A stretch of 41,698 nt of DNA from a virus. The stretch lies in the IMG/VR virus record IMGVR_UViG_3300047508_000156, positions 1 through 41,698 of that record; one strand, written 5' to 3'. The translations under genes were made by a program, and so were the position numbers. Below are positions 21,887 to 27,641 of this stretch, one piece after another. The notes under the pieces are model-generated. The model was not told the DNA's origin, did not search any database, and saw only the letters and a list, made by a program, of their open reading frames with translations. Within the stretch, counting starts at the first letter, position 1, and each line of letters opens with the position of its first letter.

Positions 21887-22597
21887 ATGACCCCCTCCCC
21901 AGTTCGGCGAGTCATTCCCGCCGGCTATCAGGTGCATGAGTTGCATCTCGTCGGATCCACGCCTTTGCTGATGTCTTCCGGCGAGGCCGACCGTGAGAGC
22001 GACACGTTCGTCGCGTACCGCATGCTCACCAAGAAGCGCGGCAAGTCGCTCGAGGACGAGTCTCGTCTCCGCGAGCTGGAGTGGTACACGCGGCTGTACT
22101 ACGACGAGCAGGTCGGCTGCTACATCCCGGGCAAGAACATCAAGGAGCTGCTGCGCTCGGCCGCCACGAAGCTGCGCAAGGGCGAGGACATCAAGCGCTC
22201 GCTCATCATCCCCGAGTACCGTATCCCGCTGATCTACGACGGTCCGCGCGAGCCCGCCGAGTTGTGGGCCAAGAAGTTCTCCTACGTCGCAATGGTCGCG
22301 AACGCGGGCGCCGGCTCCGGCCGTGTCGAACGCTGCCGCCCCTGCTTCGACAAGTGGGAGCTCAAGTGCGAGATCGCCTTCGACCCGGAGGACCTGAACC
22401 TCTCGGAGGTCGAGTTCGCCGTGGAGCGCGCGCAGAAGTACGGGCTGGGTGACTATCGTCCGGACTTCGGTTCGTTCGAGTCGTCCCTTTCGTTTCTGCG
22501 GAAGCAGCGGGAGGACGCGAACGCGGACGGTGCGAAGCCGCGCGATAAGCGTGCTGAGAAGGCGAACGGGACGCGCGCAGCAGCCCTGATCGGCTAG
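21887..22597 (+). CDS. RAMP/Cas7-like RNA-binding protein next to pentamer arrays
   Basis: A 236-aa protein from ATG 21887 with AGGAGAGAGG upstream. ELHLVGSTPLLMSSGE (residues 18-33) resembles the first RAMP strand and following turn. YIPGKNIKELLRSAATKL (79-96) resembles the Cas7/Csm3-type IPGSSLKGxLR element. SGRVERCRPCFDKWEL (144-159) precedes a strand. KYGLGDYRPDFGSFE (184-198) resembles the C-terminal Gly-rich RAMP loop (GxGxxRxxGxG-type). The last 35 residues are charged and disordered. No nuclease, helicase or Cas5/Cas10 partner is nearby. The RAMP reading is from motifs, not a database match. It probably binds the pentamer RNA encoded just downstream. Confidence 0.72.
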   Translation: MTPSPVRRVIPAGYQVHELHLVGSTPLLMSSGEADRESDTFVAYRMLTKKRGKSLEDESRLRELEWYTRLYYDEQVGCYIPGKNIKELLRSAATKLRKGEDIKRSLIIPEYRIPLIYDGPREPAELWAKKFSYVAMVANAGAGSGRVERCRPCFDKWELKCEIAFDPEDLNLSEVEFAVERAQKYGLGDYRPDFGSFESSLSFLRKQREDANADGAKPRDKRAEKANGTRAAALIG

Positions 22598-22605
22598 AAA
22601 AACTT

Positions 22606-22706
22606 GGCAAGGTAGACCACGGTTAGGCCCGGCCCGGCTCGGTTCGGCAGTATGGGGCCAGGCAGGATCTCGGTGTGGCCCGGCTCGGTTCGGCAAGGCA
22701 AGGCAT
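22606..22706 (+). repeat. Pentamer array 1 (20 units of GGCNN)
   Basis: Nine bases after the RAMP-like stop codon the sequence falls into 5-base units. Twelve of 20 begin with exact GGC. Five begin with GGT, and units at 22616, 22651 and 22666 deviate. There is one extra base (22671), after which the phase resumes. The block GGCCC GGCTC GGTTC GGCA occurs twice (22631-22649 and 22677-22695). It ends GGCAT, as array 2 does, directly before a hairpin module. Confidence 0.85.
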
Positions 22707-22760
22707 TACATGGAGCATTCATCCTCTGCGGGAGTGATGTCCCGTAGGGGACATTGTCGT
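22707..22760 (+). ncRNA. Hairpin module 1 (54 nt) between arrays 1 and 2
   Basis: The module begins TACATGGAGCAT, as module 2 does. The stem TCCTCTGCGGGA (22722-22733) pairs over all 12 positions with TCCCGTAGGGGA (22740-22751) if two G-U pairs are allowed, around the loop GTGATG. The G-U pairs exist only in plus-strand RNA, which supports transcription in the same direction as the protein gene. It ends CATTGTCGT before the next GGCAT unit. Confidence 0.75.
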
Positions 22761-22868
22761 GGCATGTTGTGGGCTAGGCCCGGCGCAGGCGGGGCTCGGC
22801 ATGGCGCAGCGCGGCCCGGCTTAGGTTGGGTTCGGCATGGCGCGGCGCGGCATGGCATGGCATGGCAT
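22761..22868 (+). repeat. Pentamer array 2 (21 units of GGCNN)
   Basis: Seventeen of 21 units begin with exact GGC. Three units have six bases (ending at 22771, 22787 and 22823). The last four units are identical (GGCAT at 22849-22868), and GGCGC and GGCAT are frequent elsewhere, so this array is less diverse than array 3. It ends at the TACATGGAGCAT of module 2. Confidence 0.85.
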
Positions 22869-22922
22869 TACATGGAGCATCCACCTTCCACGGGAGTGAC
22901 ATCCCGTGGAAGGCATCGTCGT
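22869..22922 (+). ncRNA. Hairpin module 2 (54 nt) between arrays 2 and 3
   Basis: Same length as module 1, with conserved ends (TACATGGAGCAT and CGTCGT). The stem CCTTCCACGGGA (22884-22895) and TCCCGTGGAAGG (22902-22913) is a perfect 12-bp inverted repeat with loop GTGACA. Compared with module 1, stem positions 1, 3 and 6 change on both sides and keep pairing, and positions 4 and 7 change between G-U and A-U pairs. Confidence 0.8.
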
Positions 22923-23112
22923 GGCGAGGTCGGGCAAGGCAGCACAGGACCAGGCGAGGCTTGGCGGGACAAGGCTCGGCGCGGCGGGGCGAAACGAGGC
23001 ACGGCGCGGCGAGGCGAGGTTGGGCCAGACGCGGCTAGGTTGGGCTTGAACGGGCTGGGCTTGGCGCGACGAGGCGAGGCCAGGCGGGGCTGGGCAAGAC
23101 AAGACTTGGCAT
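22923..23112 (+). repeat. Pentamer array 3 (38 units of GGCNN in unbroken phase)
   Basis: This is 190 bases without a single phase break. Position 1 is G in 36 of 38 units, position 2 is G or A in all (A in 9), and position 3 is C in 34. Twenty-six units are exact GGC. Positions 4-5 are diverse; the first nine dinucleotides are GA CG AA AG AG CA GA TT GG. Arrays 1-2 contain runs of identical units, whereas this one does not. It ends five bases before a convergent small membrane-protein gene, with no third hairpin module. Confidence 0.88.
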
Positions 23113-23116
23113 ACGT

Positions 23117-23209
23117 TCACCGGCGCGCGGCGACGATCACGGCGACCGCGATCACGAGCAGCACGACCACGCCGACCACGCCGGCGGCGATCAGGTCAGA
23201 GAACGACAA
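23117..23209 (-). CDS. 30-aa membrane peptide
   Basis: A TTG start immediately follows the stop of the collagen-like gene (TGATTG). The peptide (start MSFSDLIAAGVVGVVVLLVI) is one hydrophobic helix ending in AARR. Composition and position at the end of the lysis region suggest a small membrane accessory protein. The start codon is weak and lacks a ribosome site, so coupling to the gene upstream would be needed. Confidence 0.48.
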   Translation of the reverse strand: MSFSDLIAAGVVGVVVLLVIAVAVIVAARR

Positions 23210-23602
23210 TCAGTCGAGAATGCAGGCAAAAATCGACGTCTGGCCGCCCGGCGCATTCAAAACCAGCTTGCCGAACGTCGACCCCGGCGGGCACACCTGC
23301 GCACCCGGGGGGCCGGCGGGGCCCGCAGGACCGGCCGGCCCCTGGGCGCCGGTCTCACCCTTGGCGCCGGCGGGACCGGCCGGGCCCTGAGCACCGGGAG
23401 CACCCGGGGCGCCCTTCGATCCCTTCGATCCCTTCGAGCCCTTGGGACCGGGCGGCCCCTGCTCGCCGGTGCCGACATTCACCGTAACCGTTCGCGTCGG
23501 AGTCCCGCTTCCGCTCTGGGCGATGACGGCCGCGGCGCCCATGCCGCCGGCCGCCGCCATCGTCGAAGCCCCGACCACCGCGAGGATCGTGCTAGTTCGC
23601 AT
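23210..23602 (-). CDS. Collagen-like membrane or secreted protein 2
   Basis: A 130-aa protein with an N-terminal hydrophobic anchor ([20 protein letters not shown]), a linker, then about 18 Gly-X-Y triplets ([29 protein letters not shown] and similar, residues 53-107) and a short Cys-containing end (FACILD). It likely forms a trimeric collagen-like stalk on the membrane or cell surface. It overlaps the 78-aa gene by 11 bases. Phage collagen-like repeats are known mostly from tail fibres; a membrane anchor makes a structural tail role less likely. Confidence 0.78.
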   Translation of the reverse strand: MRTSTILAVVGASTMAAAGGMGAAAVIAQSGSGTPTRTVTVNVGTGEQGPPGPKGSKGSKGSKGAPGAPGAQGPAGPAGAKGETGAQGPAGPAGPAGPPGAQVCPPGSTFGKLVLNAPGGQTSIFACILD

Positions 23603-23828
23603 AGCCGCGCTGCCCCGAGTGGACCTTCAGGTCATGGAGCTCCCGTGCCATCGCCTCAGCCTCCTGGCGTGTCTCCCGTAGCCGCTTCAGGCATTCCTCG
23701 TGCTCCTCGTCGCGGCTCTTGCGCAGCGCCATGATCGTCGAGGCTATACCCCCGACGGCGGACACGATGGCCGCGATGCCGAGGAGCGTGGGTGCAGTGT
23801 CGACCGCGAGGATGAGGACGTCGTCCAT
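23592..23828 (-). CDS. 78-aa membrane protein with cytoplasmic coiled coil
   Basis: A hydrophobic N-terminal segment ([20 protein letters not shown], residues 12-31) is followed by a long charged helix ([20 protein letters not shown] and on to LHDLK). The layout fits an i-spanin-like or holin-accessory protein. It lies between the two collagen-like genes. It might be part of the lysis system, but there is no outer membrane to fuse in an actinobacterial host unless it has a mycomembrane. Confidence 0.65.
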   Translation of the reverse strand: MDDVLILAVDTAPTLLGIAAIVSAVGGIASTIMALRKSRDEEHEECLKRLRETRQEAEAMARELHDLKVHSGQRGYAN

Positions 23829-23831
23829 GTT

Positions 23832-24614
23832 CTACTGGCAGACATACCCGTTGGCGACGGCCGCGTCCGGGGTGCACGTGAACGCGACGCCGGGGACGAC
23901 ACCGTTCGGGAACGAGAACTGCGACGGTGCCGGACCGACCGGCCCTTGCGGACCTACCGCGCCGGGGGCACCGTCGGCGCCGGGAGGGCCGGCTGGGCCC
24001 TGCGGTCCCGTAACCCCGTCGGCGCCCGCAGCGCCCGCGGGTCCCGCAGCCCCTGTCGCGCCCTGCGGCCCCGGGACGGTGCTGTCCACGCCTGCTGGAC
24101 CAGCCGGTCCGACGGAACCGACGTCACCTTTCACGCCGCGTTCCCCGGGGGCGCCCACGTCACCCGTGTCCCCGGCCGGTCCGGGCGGCCCGACGCAGGT
24201 CGGCTCGAGGCTCGCCAGACACGGTGTCCCCGGATCACCCTGCGGCCCCCGAGGGCCACGGACCCCGGCGAGACCCGGCAGGCCGCGAGCGCCCGGGATG
24301 CCGGGCCGTCCCGGCTGCCCGGCCTGCCCGGTGATCCCGGGTTGCGGGACCGGCAATGTCAGGTTGAGGCAGCGGGCAGCGCGTTTCGGGCCGCGGCTGT
24401 TGAGCAGGCATTTCGTGACCTTGTTCGTCTGCAGCTGCGCGGCGGTTGATTGCTGCTTCGCTTGTCCGCTTTCCGTCTTCGCGGCCCCGGCCGTGTTCTT
24501 CGCGCGTTGTGTCGTGATCGATGTGACCGCGAGAGCGACGGCGACGAGCAGCGCGACACCGGCGATGACGAGCGGGAGGCCGCCCCGCCGGATGGACGCA
24601 AGGAATCGTTGCAT
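23832..24614 (-). CDS. Collagen-like membrane or secreted protein 1
   Basis: A 260-aa protein with an anchor ([20 protein letters not shown], residues 14-33), a Gln/Ala helical stalk with Cys ([17 protein letters not shown]), two blocks of Gly-X-Y triplets (residues 92-130 and 140-230) broken by [12 protein letters not shown], and a C-terminal head with paired cysteines ([16 protein letters not shown]). It is probably a trimer projecting from the cell membrane. It is coupled (TGATG) to the coiled-coil gene upstream. It could also be a virion fibre, but a clear membrane anchor is unusual for one. Confidence 0.8.
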   Translation of the reverse strand: MQRFLASIRRGGLPLVIAGVALLVAVALAVTSITTQRAKNTAGAAKTESGQAKQQSTAAQLQTNKVTKCLLNSRGPKRAARCLNLTLPVPQPGITGQAGQPGRPGIPGARGLPGLAGVRGPRGPQGDPGTPCLASLEPTCVGPPGPAGDTGDVGAPGERGVKGDVGSVGPAGPAGVDSTVPGPQGATGAAGPAGAAGADGVTGPQGPAGPPGADGAPGAVGPQGPVGPAPSQFSFPNGVVPGVAFTCTPDAAVANGYVCQ

Positions 24615-25099
24615 CAGCCCAGGATCGCGTTCAGGATCGGTGCGACGATCGCTGCTATCGCGGCGATGCCGGCGGCCCCGAGGATGCCGTACAGGGTGCG
24701 GCGGGACACGACGTCCTGGGACTTCTCGACCCGGACGGTCTTCTGTTCCTCCTCGCGGCGGCGCTGCTCGGCCTCATGGTGTTTGCGCTGGGCGTCCGCG
24801 ACCTCGGTGATCTTGTCGGAGCAGCCTTTCAGTCCGTCCGTGACGACGAGGATCTGCTGGCTGACGCTGCGTCGTAGGTCATGGAGCTCGTCGTTGCGTT
24901 TCTTCTCGTCCTCCAGGCGCTGGGCGCGCATGTCGTCCCGGAGTTCCTTGAGGTCGTTCGCGAGGTCGTCGAGTCCCCATTGAAGTCGTCCCACGTCTCG
25001 TACCAACGGGGCGAGCGTGTCGATCTGGCGGCGATTGGAGTCGACGCGCTCCTCGAGCCGGGAGAGTCGCTGGAGTCCCTCTGGGGTGTCCGGTGTCAT
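24614..25099 (-). CDS. Coiled-coil protein with C-terminal membrane anchor
   Basis: A 161-aa protein with a long charged coiled coil ([20 protein letters not shown] to RRREEEQKT, residues 12-127) ending in one hydrophobic span ([20 protein letters not shown]). Tail-anchored helical proteins of this kind occur beside holins and may be spanin-like or holin regulators. ATG 25099 is chosen; a GTG at 25180 would add 27 residues. A 9-bp hairpin precedes the gene. Confidence 0.7.
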   Translation of the reverse strand: MTPDTPEGLQRLSRLEERVDSNRRQIDTLAPLVRDVGRLQWGLDDLANDLKELRDDMRAQRLEDEKKRNDELHDLRRSVSQQILVVTDGLKGCSDKITEVADAQRKHHEAEQRRREEEQKTVRVEKSQDVVSRRTLYGILGAAGIAAIAAIVAPILNAILG

Positions 25100-25188
25100 C
25101 ACCGTTCCACGCTCCCCACTGTAGGACCGTCGCTCATCGGCGGGGGTGGGGGTACGCGATTGCGCGGATTCCGGCTGCACGTTCGCGC

Positions 25189-25211
25189 TTTCCCGATCAG
25201 GTATCGGGAAA
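25189..25211. terminator. 9-bp perfect hairpin after the endolysin gene
   Basis: TTTCCCGAT (25189-25197) and ATCGGGAAA (25203-25211) form a perfect stem with a 5-base loop, 12 bases beyond the endolysin stop on the minus strand. It may partially terminate transcription and lower expression of the collagen-like genes. No T-run follows. Confidence 0.55.
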
Positions 25212-25222
25212 CTGCTGCATTT

Positions 25223-25729
25223 TCAGATGTATCGGCGGATGCTCTGAATGTCGGAGCGGTAGTTGTAGCGGACGTAGAACGGCCCGGCTTCCGAGCCGTG
25301 GCTGACGCAGTACGGGACGCCCTTCACGACGGCGACGACGATGGCGGTGTGCTTGCCCGTGGTTCCCGGATCGCCGTAGATGACGCAGTCGCCGCGCATC
25401 ACGTTCTCGAGATGCTGGACGGGCTTGCCGTGCCTGAGCATCGTGCCGGTGTACCCGGCCTTCCACGCTGCCCCGTTGACGGTGTCCCGCACGTTGAACG
25501 GCAGGAACAGCCCGTTCCACAGGCACCATGTTGCGTACGCGGAGCAGTCGGCGTACCGGGGGAACTGGCCCTTGCGGGCGTTGAGTTTCTGGTTGATGCC
25601 GTCCCAGCGCTGGGCGCCCTGGGTGTAATGGACGACGCCGGCGTTGCGCAAGCCGAGCATGGCGGCCTGCACGGCACGGTCACGGGCGACTACGCGGTGG
25701 CTCTTGGAGAGCCCGGAGACGGAAGCCAT
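25223..25729 (-). CDS. Endolysin, NlpC/P60- or CHAP-type cysteine peptidase
   Basis: A 168-aa enzyme. YADCSAYATWCLWNG (59-73) carries the probable nucleophile Cys62, and GKHTAIVVAVV (125-135) the catalytic His127. DCVIYGDPG (114-122) is the usual strand between them. No cell-wall-binding domain is present, unlike most Gram-positive phage lysins. It would cut peptide bonds of peptidoglycan. It lies just after the holin candidate with overlapping codons, which supports a lysis cassette. Confidence 0.85.
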   Translation of the reverse strand: MASVSGLSKSHRVVARDRAVQAAMLGLRNAGVVHYTQGAQRWDGINQKLNARKGQFPRYADCSAYATWCLWNGLFLPFNVRDTVNGAAWKAGYTGTMLRHGKPVQHLENVMRGDCVIYGDPGTTGKHTAIVVAVVKGVPYCVSHGSEAGPFYVRYNYRSDIQSIRRYI

Positions 25730-25899
25730 CAGTCCTCCTTCTCGTCGTCGGGCCGGTCGGTCTCGTCGGGTGGCGGGTCGACGGTTTCCTTGATGTCGTC
25801 GTCGGGCGTGAACGCTTCGGCGTGGTCGGCCTGGACCTCGTCGGTGTCCTCGTCGGTGTCGGCGATCTCGGCGCCGTCTTCGATGGGCAGTTCGGTCAT
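25729..25899 (-). CDS. 56-aa highly acidic peptide
   Basis: ATG 25899 follows the conserved AAAGGACGC site and overlaps the holin candidate stop (ATGA). Nearly half the residues are Asp or Glu (for example ADTDEDTDEVQADHAEAF). The peptide has no hydrophobic segment. Such acidic peptides can be DNA mimics or anti-holin-like regulators. There is no direct evidence for either. Confidence 0.62.
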   Translation of the reverse strand: MTELPIEDGAEIADTDEDTDEVQADHAEAFTPDDDIKETVDPPPDETDRPDDEKED

Positions 25900-26207
25900 G
25901 GTGCGTCCTTTGGGATGGGTAGCGGGGCGAACGTGGTGCCGGATGACACGGGGGTGACGACGGCCGGGACAAGTACCTGCCCGGGCGCCCCGACGTAGGC
26001 GCCGATGCCGGCGACGAGGGCGGAGGCGAACGCGGTGAGCGCCGTCGTCAGTTCCAGTCGGTCGAGTCGGCCGCTGATGCCCCATTCGACGGCGACGGCG
26101 AGGAGGCCGCCGAGGGTGGGGACGACGGCGGCGAGGATGGCTTTGGGGCTGATGGTGCCCCTGCTTGCCATCTGGGGGGCGTCGACGTGGACGACGGCTT
26201 CAGGCAC
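25896..26207 (-). CDS. Holin candidate
   Basis: A 103-aa protein starting at GTG 26207. It has two hydrophobic stretches, AILAAVVPTLGGLLAVAVEW (residues 23-42) and LTTALTAFASALVAGIGAYV (53-72), separated by a short charged turn (GISGRLDRLE). It has the size and topology of class II holins and of the actinophage family ending in GAPGQVLVP-type tails. It lies directly upstream of the endolysin gene. It would permeabilise the membrane at the end of infection. Confidence 0.75.
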   Translation of the reverse strand: MPEAVVHVDAPQMASRGTISPKAILAAVVPTLGGLLAVAVEWGISGRLDRLELTTALTAFASALVAGIGAYVGAPGQVLVPAVVTPVSSGTTFAPLPIPKDAP

Positions 26208-26294
26208 TCAGATGTTCCCGACGAGCGCGAGGATGATGATGACGGCGGCGACGGCGACGAGCGCGGCGCAGAGCATGATCTGGAACGGAGTCAT
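26208..26294 (-). CDS. 28-aa membrane peptide
   Basis: An ATG frame one base upstream of the holin candidate start (TGAGTG). The peptide is essentially one transmembrane helix (MLCAALVAVAAVIIILALVG). It could be a small holin or antiholin partner. The start has no strong ribosome site, but 26313 upstream is a gene end and the spacing is tight, so translation is plausible. Confidence 0.5.
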   Translation of the reverse strand: MTPFQIMLCAALVAVAAVIIILALVGNI

Positions 26295-26312
26295 GGTGAC
26301 GTTGTACCCCTT

Positions 26313-27365
26313 TCAGCCCTTGATGCCGTATAGCCGCTCGACTCTCGCGGCGTACTCGTTCATCTTGCCGGGGTCCCCGGACACGTCGATCGCCTCCCCG
26401 CGGTAGTGGTATGAGCCTTTGACGTGGACGGGCGCGACCCCGCCGAAGTGCGGGTTCTCCCCCACGTTGAGGCCCATCTCCTGGGCCATCCGGCCGAGCT
26501 GCACGATCGTCTGGGGGCCGGCGGCGACGTGGACGTGGTCGGCGTGGCCGTCCCATACGGAGGCGTAGAACTGGGAGCCGTCGACCTTGCGGCCGTTCTT
26601 GACGGCGTACCCGGGTCCGCCCTTGTGGATGAGCTCGAGCAGCGGGGAGTGCGATGTCCCGAACTTGGACGGGTCGTGCCCGGTGTTCGAGGATGCGGCG
26701 TCCGGGCTCGAGGAGCCGGGCAGCTTCACGGTCTGCGTGGCCGTGGTCGGCGCGACATCCTTGAGCTGGCGGGCCTGCAACGCGAAGTCGAGGACGTCGG
26801 AGTTCTTGTTGCCGAGGAACTGCTGCACGAGCAGGGCCCTGGCTTGGGAGTTGTCGACGCCGGGGGTCGTGGTAGTGGTGGTGCGGGTGGAGGCGGTCCC
26901 ACCGCCGGCGTTCGCTGCCGACGCACTCGTGTCTCCGCTGACTCTGCGAGCCACGCTCGGATCAATGGGCCCGAGCCTGCCTTCGCCCGAACGGTCGGTC
27001 AGGAACCGCGTGCCGTACCACGGCGTGAGCTTGTTGCCGGCGGACTTGTAGAGGAACCGGGCCATCGCCATGTTCTTGGCCGGGTCGTTCATGGCCTTGA
27101 TCCCGCCGAGCGTTTCCATGTACTTCCGTGCCGCCGAGCCCTTGCCCCATGCGTTCGGCGTCATCTGCAACAGGCCGTAACCGACCATGCCGTCCCCGGG
27201 GTCACGTTGCTGAACGTCGGCGTACAGGCCGGATTCGCCTCGGGCGATCTGAGCGATGGCGGTGCCGGGTAGACCGTACGCTTCAGCAAGCATCTTGACC
27301 TCGTTGAAGCTCAAGCGGTTCTTTGCGCTGCCGGAGTACGCGAATCCTGGTGCGGGACGGCCCAT
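26313..27365 (-). CDS. Virion-type muralytic protein with SLT and M15-like domains
   Basis: A 350-aa protein. Residues about 25-120 form a lytic transglycosylase domain: AQIARGESGLYADVQQRD with the catalytic Glu, then VGYGLLQMTPNAWGKGS. After a Thr/Ser-rich linker, residues about 225-345 contain WDGHADHVHVAAG and SYHYRGEAIDVSGDP, the His/Asp zinc ligands of M15-type D-Ala-D-Ala peptidases in a rearranged-looking order. It would open the cell wall for DNA entry, or assist lysis. It sits between ejection-protein and lysis genes. Confidence 0.82.
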   Translation of the reverse strand: MGRPAPGFAYSGSAKNRLSFNEVKMLAEAYGLPGTAIAQIARGESGLYADVQQRDPGDGMVGYGLLQMTPNAWGKGSAARKYMETLGGIKAMNDPAKNMAMARFLYKSAGNKLTPWYGTRFLTDRSGEGRLGPIDPSVARRVSGDTSASAANAGGGTASTRTTTTTTPGVDNSQARALLVQQFLGNKNSDVLDFALQARQLKDVAPTTATQTVKLPGSSSPDAASSNTGHDPSKFGTSHSPLLELIHKGGPGYAVKNGRKVDGSQFYASVWDGHADHVHVAAGPQTIVQLGRMAQEMGLNVGENPHFGGVAPVHVKGSYHYRGEAIDVSGDPGKMNEYAARVERLYGIKG

Positions 27366-27369
27366 AGCC

Positions 27370-27398
27370 TAGACATCCCTCGTATTCGGTTGTATGCT
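27370..27398 (+). promoter_or_regulatory. Plus-strand promoter for a leaderless gene inside the late region
   Basis: TAGACA (27370-27375), 17 bases, TATGCT (27393-27398). The predicted start of transcription falls on the ATG of the next gene at 27405, which has no ribosome site. Confidence 0.6.
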
Positions 27399-27404
27399 CA
27401 CGGT

Positions 27405-27641
27405 ATGGGGCAGATACTTCTCGGATACGGAATCATCATCGGCGGAGTCCTGCTCGGCGCGCTCATCCTCGGAATCGTGGCAGGCATCCTCACAGCCCTC
27501 TGCTACACCATCATCCTGGGCTGGCACGCAGCCGTCTGGGTTCTTCAGACACCATGGCGCCGGCGGGACCGCAGGCTGCTCGAGGAGCATCGCTGGCGGA
27601 CATGGCGGCCCACGCAGGATCTCCGAAGGCTGCCGCACTAG
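27405..27641 (+). CDS. 78-aa membrane protein, opposite strand to all nearby genes
   Basis: ATG 27405 opens a protein with a long hydrophobic N-terminal part (QILLGYGIIIGGVLLGALIL, then a second stretch IVAGILTALCYTIILGWHAAV), giving two likely spans, then a basic cytoplasmic tail (WRRRDRRLLEEHRWRTWR). It is the only plus-strand gene within the late block and converges on the 1,443-aa gene, overlapping it by 4 bases. Its own promoter implies expression independent of late transcription, for example in exclusion of other phages or early membrane change. Confidence 0.7.
   Translation: MGQILLGYGIIIGGVLLGALILGIVAGILTALCYTIILGWHAAVWVLQTPWRRRDRRLLEEHRWRTWRPTQDLRRLPH

Noticed and set aside
22606-23112. 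A CRISPR array
   Set aside because: There are no 20-40-bp repeats or unique spacers of similar size, and no cas1/cas2. The repeating unit is 5 bases.
22606-23112. Iteron-type replication origin or simple microsatellite
   Set aside because: Iterons are longer and identical, and microsatellites do not keep phase while two of five positions vary. The RNA-specific G-U pairs and the linked RAMP-like gene argue for an RNA function. An origin role is not fully excluded.
22710-23390. A 226-codon plus frame starting at ATGGAGCAT and crossing two hairpin modules and arrays 2 and 3
   Set aside because: It runs antisense through the collagen-like gene, has Gly/Ala/Arg composition dictated by the 5-nt repeat, and no ribosome site. 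The RNA stems with covariation and the 5-base period explain the sequence better than codons do. That both modules share the frame is noted as a coincidence of 162-base spacing.
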